NCBI RefSeq assembly: GCF_014206945.1
Contig: NZ_JACHON010000004.1
Location: 124,001 to 188,000, forward strand
DNA length: 64,000 bases
Source of the DNA: Gracilibacillus halotolerans
GTDB taxonomy: Bacteria > Bacillota > Bacilli > Bacillales > Amphibacillaceae
Direction of reading: 5' to 3'
Shown: positions 1 through 8,331 of the stretch, one piece after another
Layout of the letters: each line of letters opens with the position of its first letter
Numbering within the stretch: the first letter of the stretch is position 1
Program-made: the position numbers and the translations under genes
The notes under the pieces: model-generated
What the model saw: the letters and a program-made list of their open reading frames with translations, nothing else
Told to the model about the DNA's origin: nothing
The model's database searches: none

Positions 1-51
1 TCTAAACGAGCTTTGGTGACGATAATGAAATATATGTAATGGAGGTGCGTA

Positions 52-930
52 ATGGATCCATACCACTATATTAAAGAGGGAGAAAAAGGTGCTTGGCTTA
101 GTATTATCACGTATCTTTTGCTCGCTACTTTTAAATTAATTATGGCTCACATTGGTCATTCATCTGCATTACGTGCCGATGGATTAAATAATGCTACAGA
201 TGTTATTGCCTCTATAGCTGTCCTAATCGGCTTAAAAATATCTCGTAAGCCTCCAGACGAAGACCATCATTATGGTCATTTCCGCGCTGAAATGATTGCT
301 TCATTAATTGCTGCTTTCATTATGATGACGATTGGAATTCAAGTTCTAATAAATACGTTTCAAATTTTTATCAATAATGAGTTTCAGCAACCTGACATGC
401 TTACTGCTTGGACAGCTCTCGTTTGTGCCATTATTATGTTTGCTGTATATTTTTATAATTTACGTCTCGGAAAAAGGATAAATAGTTCAGCAATCATGGC
501 TGTCGCACAAGACAATAAAGCCGATGCTTTAGTTAGTATTGGAGCGTTTGTTGGTATTATGGGCGCTCAGTTTCATTTGTATTGGTTAGACCCTTTGGCC
601 GGATTAATTGTTGGTATCATCATTTGTTATACAGCTTGGCATATTTTCCGTGATGCGACACATACATTGACGGACGGCTTCCAGCCTAAGAAAATTAAGA
701 AAATAAAAGAGAGCATCGAACAAAATCCAAATGTTTTAGGTATTAAAGATGTAAAAGGTCGACTCCATGGAAATCAAGCTTTAGTTGATATTACCATTCT
801 TGTAGACCCTCACCTTACCGTCAAAGAAAGTCATATTATTGCAGATCATATTGAGGAAAAATTAAGCGAGGAACATGCTATACCACATGCACAAATTCAT
901 ATCGAACCCTACGAAGAAGACAATCATTAA
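52..930 (+). CDS. CDF-family cation efflux protein, probably manganese (MneP/MneS-like)
   Basis: Predicted inner-membrane cation/proton antiporter of the cation diffusion facilitator family, 292 aa with about six membrane segments and a cytoplasmic C-terminal domain (about 210-290). The metal site is N46xxxD50 in TM2 (NNATD) and D154xxxD158 in TM5 (DNKAD). Zinc CDFs carry HxxxD here, and N/DxxxD is the pattern known from Mn exporters, so Mn2+ export is the best guess. The start has a clear GGAGG ribosome site. The gene stands alone on this strand and is followed by a 119-bp repeat element and a terminator. Contrast with the zinc-type CDF at 9696-10622. Family is certain; metal is inferred. 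Confidence 0.9.
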   Translation: MDPYHYIKEGEKGAWLSIITYLLLATFKLIMAHIGHSSALRADGLNNATDVIASIAVLIGLKISRKPPDEDHHYGHFRAEMIASLIAAFIMMTIGIQVLINTFQIFINNEFQQPDMLTAWTALVCAIIMFAVYFYNLRLGKRINSSAIMAVAQDNKADALVSIGAFVGIMGAQFHLYWLDPLAGLIVGIIICYTAWHIFRDATHTLTDGFQPKKIKKIKESIEQNPNVLGIKDVKGRLHGNQALVDITILVDPHLTVKESHIIADHIEEKLSEEHAIPHAQIHIEPYEEDNH

Positions 931-934
931 AGCA

Positions 935-1053
935 AGAAAAGCGCAAGCGCCTTGTTTATCCCCGACAAGCTTAAGTAAGGGTTGGCGTGGCGCTCTTTGC
1001 CTTAGAACAGCATTACTTAAGACCTCGAGGGGGGAGTTGCTGGAGCTAGACAA
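935..1053 (+). repeat. 119-bp interspersed hairpin element, copy 1
   Basis: Begins AGAAAAGCG and ends GCTAGACAA. Copies 2 (48109-48227) and 3 (53684-53802) have exactly the same length. It contains paired arms CTTAAGTAA / TTACTTAAG and CCCCGA / TCGAGGGG, so the whole unit can fold as one long imperfect hairpin. It lies between the stop of the CDF gene and that gene's terminator. I recall similar sequences in many Bacillaceae intergenic regions; I know no proven function. Confidence 0.8.
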
Positions 1054-1092
1054 ATCAATCAGAATTTTATGCTTCCTCACCTTACAAAAAAG

Positions 1093-1125
1093 CACGAAAC
1101 CTCTCATAGAGATTTCGTGTTTTTT
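1093..1125 (+). terminator. Rho-independent terminator after CDF gene
   Basis: Stem CACGAAA / TTTCGTG with an inner CTC/GAG, followed by six T residues on the plus strand. An A run on the other side would let it work in both directions. Confidence 0.8.
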
Positions 1126-1137
1126 ATGAATCAAAAC

Positions 1138-1284
1138 AACATTAGATTATGAGAAGTCAATATCCGATTCTTACAGGGTAACATTGGATATGGACGGTTC
1201 AACATTAGATTCTAGTCGTGTAATATTAGATTTTCAAAATGAATATCGGATTCCATAGACATAACATAGGATATCGGTTGTTAC
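1138..1284. repeat. Degenerate 21-bp tandem array A (7 units)
   Basis: Seven head-to-tail units of 20-22 bp. Each begins with an 11-bp near-constant part of the form AACATTAGATT, AATATCCGATT or AACATTGGATA, followed by about 10 bp that differ in every unit. The same family forms array B at 10657-10802. The rest of the 931-1319 gap holds the 119-bp element and a terminator. No coding sense. Confidence 0.8.
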
Positions 1285-1319
1285 ATAACATAAATTTTAA
1301 TTGTATCTATCTCTTATAC

Positions 1320-1619
1320 TCAGAAAAAGTGCTGCAATGAATATACTACACCAATGGCGCTTAATACAACGAGTAGTATATGGACACGGAGCCAAGCTAG
1401 TGTAATAGCGATAACTCCAGCAACAAGTCCAATCCACGGCTTGTCAGGTATCGTATTCATGATTCCTGGAAATATCAATGCACCTAATGCAGCATAAGGA
1501 ATTGCTTTTAACCACTTTTCTAACCACTCAGGAAATTTAATAGAATCCATAATGAAAGCAGGAAGGACACGAGGGATAAAGGTGACAAGAGCCATACCAA
1601 TAATTATAATCCAAATCAT
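1320..1619 (-). CDS. azlD: AzlD-type branched-chain amino acid transport protein
   Basis: Small membrane protein of 99 aa with about four hydrophobic segments, the usual partner of AzlC. In AzlCD systems the small subunit is needed with the large one for export of branched-chain amino acids (and analogues such as azaleucine) across the plasma membrane. Its start overlaps the azlC stop by 4 nt, so the two are translationally coupled in the order map-azlC-azlD. Substrate is family knowledge, not visible here. Confidence 0.85.
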   Translation of the reverse strand: MIWIIIIGMALVTFIPRVLPAFIMDSIKFPEWLEKWLKAIPYAALGALIFPGIMNTIPDKPWIGLVAGVIAITLAWLRVHILLVVLSAIGVVYSLQHFF

Positions 1620-2329
1620 TCTTTATCCTCCTCCAAAACAAACACTCCAACAGTAGCTCCTATGATGGTTCCCACAACAATTCCCCAACCTTGTCCTATG
1701 TAAGGTTCTACTAAGAAGTTTATCACCATAGCCGTTAAACTAATCCATATAATTTTCTTGTGTTTTTTTATTGAAGGAATAAGTAAACCGATAAACATCG
1801 CATATAGGGCTACTCCCATACTTTGACTTAATCCTGCTGGGATAATGTCACCTAGTATACCTCCAAGAAAGGAACCAGACACCCATGATAAATAGGACGT
1901 AATCATAATCGTTCCATAAAAATAATTACTATATGGCTTGTCCGCCTTTTCATAATGAATCGATGATACAGAAAATGTTTCATCTGTTAATAAAGTAGTT
2001 AATAAAAGTTTTGCTCTTTTTGAGAACTTACTAATTTGGTGTGTAAGGGAAAGACTAAGGATAAAATGCCTAAAGTTCAGCACAAAGGTAGCAATGATGA
2101 TTTCCATTGCACTTATCCCCATACCTATCATACCTGCACCCATAAATTGACCAGCGCCTGCGTATACAAGTAGACTCATCCCTGTCAATTCTACTAGACT
2201 GAGTCCGGCTTGCTTTGCTAATACGCCATATGCTATTGCGATTGGAATATAACCAATCACAATTGGAAGGCCCGCTAAGAAGCCATCCCTAATTTGCATT
2301 TTCTTAAGTTGTTTGTTATCCAAATTCAT
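1616..2329 (-). CDS. azlC: AzlC family branched-chain amino acid exporter subunit
   Basis: Integral membrane protein of 237 aa. The N-terminal stretch (GFLAGLPIVIGYIPIAIAYG) is characteristic of AzlC/YgaZ, followed by several further membrane segments. It pairs with AzlD downstream to export branched-chain amino acids. Its ribosome site (GAGGAG) lies within the last codons of map, 11 bp upstream, which makes a three-gene operon likely. No T-box leader or Lrp gene is seen in front of the operon, so regulation is not evident. Confidence 0.87.
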   Translation of the reverse strand: MNLDNKQLKKMQIRDGFLAGLPIVIGYIPIAIAYGVLAKQAGLSLVELTGMSLLVYAGAGQFMGAGMIGMGISAMEIIIATFVLNFRHFILSLSLTHQISKFSKRAKLLLTTLLTDETFSVSSIHYEKADKPYSNYFYGTIMITSYLSWVSGSFLGGILGDIIPAGLSQSMGVALYAMFIGLLIPSIKKHKKIIWISLTAMVINFLVEPYIGQGWGIVVGTIIGATVGVFVLEEDKE

Positions 2330-2340
2330 GGTTTTCAGTT

Positions 2341-3102
2341 TTACTCCTCGATAGTATCTTGATCTGTAAGTAAGATTGGTCCTTCTTTTGTAATTGCTAA
2401 TGTGTGCTCAAATTGGGCAGATCTTTTTCCATCTATTGTTCGAGCTGTCCACTTATTATCATCCATTTTACTTTTCCAAGTACCTTCATTAATCATTGGT
2501 TCAATTGTTATAACCATTCCTTCTTTTAACCTTGCACCTTTACCTGGCAGACCAAAGTGAGGAATTTGCGGGTCTTCATGGATGCTTGGGCCAATACCGT
2601 GCCCAGTAAATTCTCTAACAACAGAATAACCTTCTCCTTCTGCATACTGCTGGATTGCATGGCCAATATCTCCTATACGATTTCCTGGAATCGCCATTTC
2701 TATTCCTTTATATAGGGAGGTTTTTGTAACTTCTAATAAGCGTTCTGTTTCCTCATCGGATTCGCCTACAATGTAAGTCCAAGCGGAATCAGCAAGTGCG
2801 CCATTTAAGTTAACAACCATATCAATCGTAACAATGTCCCCGTTTTTTAATTTTTCTTTACGTGGAAAACCATGGCATATTTCATCATTCACGGATGCAC
2901 ATGTAGCATAAGGATAACCATTGTATCCTTTTTGCTCCGGTGTAGCACCATTTTCTTTTAAGAATCCTTCTACAAATTGATCAATATCCATCGTCGTAAT
3001 CCCAGGCTTTATCATTTTTTTAATTTCTCTATGGCAGCGAGCTAATAGTTTACCCGCTTGATGCATCATTTCAATTTCTCTGTTACTTTTTCTAGTGATC
3101 AT
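2341..3102 (-). CDS. map: Methionine aminopeptidase, type I
   Basis: Removes the N-terminal methionine from nascent proteins; cytosolic dinuclear-metal enzyme. It is 253 aa, normal for type I enzymes. Metal-ligand motifs are visible: DMVVNLNGALADSAWT (both Asp ligands), GHGIG (His), EPM (Glu) and a final QFEHT (Glu). The start follows GAAAGGAAG by 6 nt. It is the first gene of an apparent operon with azlCD. Because it is outside the ribosomal-protein cluster, where the essential map usually sits, it may be a second copy (as yflG is in B. subtilis); this cannot be decided from the window. Confidence 0.9.
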   Translation of the reverse strand: MITRKSNREIEMMHQAGKLLARCHREIKKMIKPGITTMDIDQFVEGFLKENGATPEQKGYNGYPYATCASVNDEICHGFPRKEKLKNGDIVTIDMVVNLNGALADSAWTYIVGESDEETERLLEVTKTSLYKGIEMAIPGNRIGDIGHAIQQYAEGEGYSVVREFTGHGIGPSIHEDPQIPHFGLPGKGARLKEGMVITIEPMINEGTWKSKMDDNKWTARTIDGKRSAQFEHTLAITKEGPILLTDQDTIEE

Positions 3103-3209
3103 TCTATACTTCCTTTCATAAGCGAAAATATCCTATTAAAGATTTTATCATATTTCCAATAAAGATGTTGTTTCACTAGCCTCCTAACTCCTTAGTACAT
3201 AATAGAAAA

Positions 3210-3238
3210 ATCAGTAGGAATGAGATTCCTACTGATTC
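3210..3238 (-). terminator. Terminator of yjcZ-type gene
   Basis: Perfect 13-bp inverted repeat (AATCAGTAGGAAT and its complement) with a 3-nt loop, followed on the minus strand by a T-rich stretch. Confidence 0.8.
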
Positions 3239-3249
3239 CTTACTAAATC

Positions 3250-3354
3250 TTAGTATGCGCCATAACCCCAAGAAGCACCGATTATAATTAGTAAAATAAA
3301 CAGTACAACGAGCAAAGCGAAACCGGAGCCGTATCCGTAATTAGCTGCACCCAT
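3250..3354 (-). CDS. YjcZ-family sporulation miniprotein (34 aa)
   Basis: A 34-residue ORF with a strong ribosome site (AAAGGAGGG). The protein begins MGAANYGYGSG, continues with a single hydrophobic helix (ALLVVLFILLIIIGA), and ends SWGYGAY. The Gly/Tyr-rich head, one membrane span and Trp-Gly-Tyr tail are the hallmark of the YjcZ/YtrI-type small sporulation proteins often found in multiple copies in Bacillaceae. It has its own terminator and stands alone. Exact role in the spore is unknown. Confidence 0.88.
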   Translation of the reverse strand: MGAANYGYGSGFALLVVLFILLIIIGASWGYGAY

Positions 3355-3501
3355 TCATAATCCCTCCTTTAGTTCTTACATTCATAATTTATGAACTAAG
3401 AAGGGAAAGTGTACATCGTTTTTTGAAAATGGGTAGCTACCTAGTTTCGATCGCATATTATAGCTCGATTCCGATAGTGCTTTAATTTCCTAATAGTACA
3501 T

Positions 3502-3538
3502 AAATAAAGCTTTGAGCTCTTAACTCAAAACTTTATTT
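3502..3538 (-). terminator. Hairpin terminator downstream of the SDR gene
   Basis: Inverted repeat AAATAAAG / CTTTATTT with inner TTTGAG / CTCAAA. It lies 28 bp past the SDR stop on the minus strand. Confidence 0.65.
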
Positions 3539-3565
3539 GCACGTTGAAGATAGCCTTTTATCTTA

Positions 3566-4321
3566 CTAAAAAATATCCTTCACACTGTAATACTCACCAT
3601 TTTTTATGTTCTCTTCATCTAACAAACGATCAACCAATACTTTTGCGACAACATCTGTGCTGCGAAGTTTATTATTTGTTTTGTAATTTTTAAATTGCTC
3701 GACCTCGATAAATTGAGACGGTTCCGATGAACGAATTTCACCTTGCATATCTGTATCCATAATGCTCGGATCAAAAAGAAATACTTTATTACCTGTTTGC
3801 AGTTCCTCTTGCTCTAATGCAACTGTTCGAGTATAACGGTTTAGTCCTGCTTTAGAGGCACCATATGCTGTCCATCCATACACATTTCGGTCTGCTGCAC
3901 CTGATGTAACATTTACCATGACCAACGGGAAGGAGCTATCTCTCCATGCATCCAGCCATTGATTTGTAATCATCATCGGAGTTACCAAGTTTACACGCAT
4001 ATGCTTTTCAATAAGAGTGGGTTCTTGCTTACCTGCTTGTTCAATTGGATGAATTAAGGCCGCATTTTGTACAAGGTGTAAAGATTCGATATTCTTCTGT
4101 TGTTTTAAGTTTTTAATAATTTGATTGAAGACTTCTGTTGTTTGTTCAATGTTGGATAAGTCTCCCGCAAAATGAGTATATGCACCTGGATAATCAGCAT
4201 TTTCCAGTTGTTTATTTCCATTTCTCGCAATTCCAATGACATGAAAGGATGCTTGCATTAACAGCTTAGCAATGGATTCCCCCAATCCTTTCGATGTACC
4301 AGTAACTACTGCATATTTCAT
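3566..4321 (-). CDS. Short-chain dehydrogenase/reductase, YueD-like (benzil reductase type)
   Basis: NAD(P)-dependent oxidoreductase of 251 aa. The N-terminal cofactor motif TGTSKGLG, the LVQNAA segment, and the catalytic Ser (NVTSGAA) with YGASK (Tyr/Lys) are all present. Overall wording resembles B. subtilis YueD, an (S)-benzoin-forming benzil reductase, so a diketone or carbonyl reductase is likely, but the natural substrate is unknown. It starts 11 bp after the trans-sulfuration gene and is probably cotranscribed with it. No metabolic reason for this pairing is apparent. Confidence 0.8.
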   Translation of the reverse strand: MKYAVVTGTSKGLGESIAKLLMQASFHVIGIARNGNKQLENADYPGAYTHFAGDLSNIEQTTEVFNQIIKNLKQQKNIESLHLVQNAALIHPIEQAGKQEPTLIEKHMRVNLVTPMMITNQWLDAWRDSSFPLVMVNVTSGAADRNVYGWTAYGASKAGLNRYTRTVALEQEELQTGNKVFLFDPSIMDTDMQGEIRSSEPSQFIEVEQFKNYKTNNKLRSTDVVAKVLVDRLLDEENIKNGEYYSVKDIF

Positions 4322-4332
4322 ACGACCACCCC

Positions 4333-5466
4333 TTAAATGGATTGTTGTAATGCATGCTTAAATGTAGAAACTATATCTTGACTATCCTCTATACCGACAG
4401 ACACACGAACGATTTTATCTGTAACACCTAGTTTGTCTCGTTCACTCTTTTCAATGTTTCGATGTGACGTACCTGCTGGATATGAAACGGATGTCTCGAC
4501 ACCTGCCAAAGTAGCAACTATTTTAATCCAATCTAAATTTCTAAAAAATTGATTGATATCTGCTTGTGGAGCTAATTTTAATGTGACGATTGCACCATTT
4601 CCTTTTTCGGAGACATTGTTCGGATAATAGACGTGTTCAATTGCTTGATTGTCTTTTAACGCCTCTGCAAGCAAACGTGCATTTTTCACATGCCTTTCCA
4701 TTCTTACCGCAAGTGTTTTTATTCCTCTTACTGTTAACCAAGCTTCAAACGGACTTAGATTAGCACCTAAATTAACACATTTCGTTCTAGCCTTCTCTAT
4801 TAATCTAGTATGTCCAGTCAGCACACCAGCTGTTATGTCGCTGTGGCCACCAAGGTATTTTGTAGCACTATGAACAACTAAGTCGATTCCTTTTGAATAA
4901 GGCTGAACTAAATAAGGTGTTGCAAATGTGTTATCAACCATAGTTAATAAGCTATGCTTTTTTGCAACTTCGACCACCTTATCCAAGTCTTCTACCCGTA
5001 ATAATGGATTGGTAATTGACTCGGTATAAAGTAGAACGGTATTTTCTTTTATATGTACTTCTAAATCTTCCTCAAAATCGATTAGAGTAACTTCAATGCC
5101 AAAACTTGTTACTTCCTTCGTGAGTAATTCTAGTGTTCCACCATAGATGTCTTTTGATGCTAGAATATGTTCACCTGGCTTAACCGCAGCCAAAATCCCT
5201 ACCATAATTGCAGATAGTCCAGATGACGTAGCAATTCCATCTTCTGCCTCTTCTAGTTTTGCAACTGCCTTCCCTAATTCATCCGTATTAGGATTGCCAA
5301 CTCGGGAATATAAATACGGTCGATCCCCATCATAAAAGCTTTCAATATCCTCTAAATCCGTAAAGGTGAAAGCAGAGGTTTGATGAATGGGTGTAACCTT
5401 AGTAGGAATTCCATCCTGCCTTTTCATCGATATTTGCACAGATTTCGTATCAAATGCTTGTCCCAT
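4333..5466 (-). CDS. PLP-dependent trans-sulfuration enzyme (cystathionine gamma-synthase/lyase family)
   Basis: A 377-aa type I-fold PLP enzyme of the Cys/Met metabolism family. Visible motifs are YSRVGNPNTDELG near the N-terminus, SGLSAI for phosphate binding, DNTFATPY, and the Schiff-base lysine in HSATKYLGGHSD. Members act as cystathionine gamma-synthase, cystathionine lyase, O-acetylhomoserine sulfhydrylase or methionine gamma-lyase, and sequence alone does not separate them here. A second family member, MccB, is at 26952-28085. No SAM riboswitch is visible in the 105-bp leader. Likely cotranscribed with the SDR gene. Confidence 0.85.
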   Translation of the reverse strand: MGQAFDTKSVQISMKRQDGIPTKVTPIHQTSAFTFTDLEDIESFYDGDRPYLYSRVGNPNTDELGKAVAKLEEAEDGIATSSGLSAIMVGILAAVKPGEHILASKDIYGGTLELLTKEVTSFGIEVTLIDFEEDLEVHIKENTVLLYTESITNPLLRVEDLDKVVEVAKKHSLLTMVDNTFATPYLVQPYSKGIDLVVHSATKYLGGHSDITAGVLTGHTRLIEKARTKCVNLGANLSPFEAWLTVRGIKTLAVRMERHVKNARLLAEALKDNQAIEHVYYPNNVSEKGNGAIVTLKLAPQADINQFFRNLDWIKIVATLAGVETSVSYPAGTSHRNIEKSERDKLGVTDKIVRVSVGIEDSQDIVSTFKHALQQSI

Positions 5467-5541
5467 CTAAACACACTTCCTTTTATATCTCTATCGCTTT
5501 TATTGAACACTCACTATGTATTGTAACAGTAAATAACGGAA

Positions 5542-5567
5542 AACGAGGAATAAAATTATCCCTCGTT
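5542..5567 (-). terminator. Terminator of degV-family gene
   Basis: AACGAGG / CCTCGTT stem, extended inward by an A/T-rich stem, ending in TTTT on the minus strand. Confidence 0.75.
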
Positions 5568-5571
5568 ACAC

Positions 5572-6414
5572 TTACTCTTTTAACCACGAGATACATAGCG
5601 TCCCATGACCAGTGTGTACACCTGCTACAGGCACTAATGTCTGAATATGAACGATTAATTCATGATAGCGTTCCTGTATCTCACTTTTCCACTTTTCTGC
5701 TTGATCTCGTACCCCTGCATGCTGGATACAAATTTCTTTTAAGTCATGCTGTTCCATTGCATCACTTAATAACTGGAACATTTTCATTTTGGCACGTTTC
5801 TTAATTCGCACTTTATCTTTAACAATTACTTTGCCGTTATCAAATCCAAGGATAAGATGTATATTTAATAAAGATGCAAATAGTGATTGCGCTGCACTAA
5901 CTCTACCACTTTTTCTTAATTGTTCAGTGTTTTGTGGCATTAAATACATCTGTGCTTGATTTGGAAGCTCGCGTAGTTTGCTCACTACCGTATCAATGCT
6001 CTCACCACTTTTTACATATTGGATACCTTTTTGAATCATTTTCCCTAATGCATAATCACCTATCTTAGAATCAATGACGGATGTTTCAAAACCGGTCATT
6101 TCAGAAGCGGATATAGAGCTCTGATATGTTCCGGTTAATTGACTGGAGGCATGAATAGCTATTCCATAATCATATTCTTTCTTCAGTTTTTCGTACAGTT
6201 CAATAAAGTCACCAAATGCAGGTTGACTAGTTTTAGCGTTATCTCCGTGTTCTTTTAAAAGCTTATAAAACTCTTCTTTCGTAATATCAATATCTTCCTT
6301 AAATGATTGTCCGTTGACCAGTACATTTAAAGGTACAATAAAGATATCATTCTCTTTTGCAAATTCTGGTGACAATCCACATGTACTGTCTGTTATCCAA
6401 GCTATTTTTTTCAT
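5572..6414 (-). CDS. DegV family fatty-acid-binding protein
   Basis: A 280-aa DegV-domain protein. This family binds a fatty acid, and FakB members present it to the FakA kinase for phosphorylation. The N-terminal TDSTCGL motif and the C-terminal HTGHGTL (usually HxGPGTL-like) are at the expected places. The Pro of the C-terminal motif is replaced by His, a small deviation. Ribosome site GGGAGG. Single gene with its own terminator; no fakA nearby. Family is certain, ligand unknown. Confidence 0.85.
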   Translation of the reverse strand: MKKIAWITDSTCGLSPEFAKENDIFIVPLNVLVNGQSFKEDIDITKEEFYKLLKEHGDNAKTSQPAFGDFIELYEKLKKEYDYGIAIHASSQLTGTYQSSISASEMTGFETSVIDSKIGDYALGKMIQKGIQYVKSGESIDTVVSKLRELPNQAQMYLMPQNTEQLRKSGRVSAAQSLFASLLNIHLILGFDNGKVIVKDKVRIKKRAKMKMFQLLSDAMEQHDLKEICIQHAGVRDQAEKWKSEIQERYHELIVHIQTLVPVAGVHTGHGTLCISWLKE

Positions 6415-6824
6415 TGGTACCTCCCTACAATTCCTTCTTCCTCTATTTTATCTGAAACGTACTACTAAGTAAATGTAAACTGCTGTTCAAAAGCTATCAT
6501 GTCTCCATTTTGTGAAGTTCCATACATTTTTAATCAACTATCCATTTCGTACTCACTTTATGATATAAAAGGAACAAGCTATAAAATATGCATTACTATA
6601 TATATCCAAATTGTGATAATCTCAAACCCGTTTACGCGATGAACAACATCATTTTACTAATGGTGAAATTTTTAATAGTATTTAACTAAGTGAGAAATTA
6701 TCTATAAGATACGTGATTATTAATTCAGAATAACATTGAAACATGCACATTAAGGGATGAACTAAAACTACAAACCGACTCAGCTAATATCGAATTGGCT
6801 ATTAACCATTAGTGGAGGATGAAA
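6415..6824. other. Intergenic region between divergent degV and sensor kinase genes
   Basis: 410 bp, AT-rich. It should contain both promoters. I see no response regulator gene or remnant here, although the kinase would normally have one. A 33-codon ORF at 6588-6689 has only a distant, weak ribosome site and is not called. Confidence 0.5.
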
Positions 6825-8213
6825 ATGAAACTCAATAGTGTTGTTTTTAAAATCGGAACGACCATTCTATTTTTACAGCTAATTATTTTAATTCCGTTGG
6901 GATTTATCATACTGCAACTGATTCTGAACTACTCAGTAAATGAGACGGAAAGTCAGCTTGTCCAGTTATCAGAAAAATATGCTTCTCAAGTACATGAATT
7001 AGATGATCCGGAAAGTATTCAATTACTAGAGCATCTGACTGAAATGACAGAGACAAGTGCCGTTATTATTGGAGAAGATGGAGAAACAATTATACAAACA
7101 AATTTAAACGATAATATTGCAGCACCATTTTTAACTAATGAATTATCTCAACGTCTTCAGCAAGATGATACAGTAGTAAGAGAATACAATGAAGGAGGCA
7201 CTACTTACTTAAAAGTTGCGCAACGTTTAACACTTTCTAATGGTGAACAAGCTACTCTCATTGTATTTTCAACCTTCGGACTTATCGGTGAATCGTTTCA
7301 TAATATTGTTGTTTTAGTAATGCTTGCTAGTCTTGGAGCAGTCGTGTTGGCTACTGGATTTACTTTCTTTATTTCTAAGAAACTTGGTAGTCCACTAGTA
7401 GAAATGGAAAAAGTAGCAAAACAAATTGCTGAAAAGAAGAATTTCTCCTTACGTGTTAATTATGAGGCAAAGGACGAGATAGGCTCTCTAGCAAATGCGA
7501 TTAATCACCTTTCAGATACATTGGAAAGATATCAAACGAATCGCAATGAATTTTTCTCGAATATTACACATGAATTAAAAACACCTTTAACATATGTAAA
7601 GGGATATGCAAGTGCGGTTAGACATGAAATGTATCAGTCAGAAGAAGAAAAAAATGAATTTCTCGATATTATTGAGAATGAAGCGGATCACATTAGCAAT
7701 TTATTAGACGATATGATGGATTTATCAAAAATTGAAGAAGGTAAAATAGATTTAAACAAAGAAGATATTAATCTTAATCTCCTTTCAGAAGAAATGATCC
7801 GTCGAACTCAGATGCGAGCATCACAAAAAGGACTCGAACTTAATCTTGATGTACCTAAATCACCCATTTATCTATATTGTGATAAAAGTCGTATGGAGCA
7901 AATTTTTACTAACCTAATAGAGAATGCGGTCCGCTACACGGAAAAGGGAGAAATCTCACTTGCCGTACAAGAACTTTCTAATACGATACAAATTTCAATT
8001 GCTGACACAGGAATCGGTATCGAACAGGAGGATATTCCTTACCTGTTCGAACGCTTCTACCGAGTGGATAAATCGCGTTCTCGAGCTCACGGTGGGACAG
8101 GACTAGGCCTTTCCATTGTTAAAAATTTGGTTGAACTTCACGATGGGAGTATTGAAGTACAAAGTGAAGTTAATGTAGGAACTACTATCGTTTTAACCTT
8201 TCCCAAAAAGTAA
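6825..8213 (+). CDS. Orphan two-component sensor histidine kinase
   Basis: Membrane histidine kinase of 462 aa. It has an N-terminal TM (about 8-35), an extracytoplasmic sensor region of about 120 aa, a second TM (about 160-185), a HAMP linker, and a HisKA H-box with the phospho-accepting His249 (THELKTPL). The ATPase boxes follow: N (NLIENAVRY), G1 (DTGIGI), F (FERFYR) and G2 (GGTGLGLSI). The start is set at the second ATG because GGAGG is 6 nt before it and touches the first. No response regulator gene is adjacent; upstream is divergent degV and downstream is chrA. Signal and partner unknown. Confidence 0.9.
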   Translation: MKLNSVVFKIGTTILFLQLIILIPLGFIILQLILNYSVNETESQLVQLSEKYASQVHELDDPESIQLLEHLTEMTETSAVIIGEDGETIIQTNLNDNIAAPFLTNELSQRLQQDDTVVREYNEGGTTYLKVAQRLTLSNGEQATLIVFSTFGLIGESFHNIVVLVMLASLGAVVLATGFTFFISKKLGSPLVEMEKVAKQIAEKKNFSLRVNYEAKDEIGSLANAINHLSDTLERYQTNRNEFFSNITHELKTPLTYVKGYASAVRHEMYQSEEEKNEFLDIIENEADHISNLLDDMMDLSKIEEGKIDLNKEDINLNLLSEEMIRRTQMRASQKGLELNLDVPKSPIYLYCDKSRMEQIFTNLIENAVRYTEKGEISLAVQELSNTIQISIADTGIGIEQEDIPYLFERFYRVDKSRSRAHGGTGLGLSIVKNLVELHDGSIEVQSEVNVGTTIVLTFPKK

Positions 8214-8331
8214 CAGCTGTAGTTACACGTAATCTTTACAAAAACTTAACATTAGATTCTTGCCTAAACTCATGGTTTACGCTAGCAACTTTGATATAAT
8301 CGAACAGACAATCACATTATAGGAGGTTCTT

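Noticed and set aside
862-1134. Overlapping ORFs of 84-90 codons on both strands
   Set aside because: Shadows through the 119-bp hairpin element and the CDF 3' end.
5467-5571. SAM riboswitch or T-box before the trans-sulfuration gene
   Set aside because: The interval is short and holds only the degV terminator; no conserved S-box or T-box elements seen.
6588-6689. 33-codon ORF upstream of the sensor kinase
   Set aside because: Ribosome site is weak and too far from the ATG; composition is simply AT-rich.
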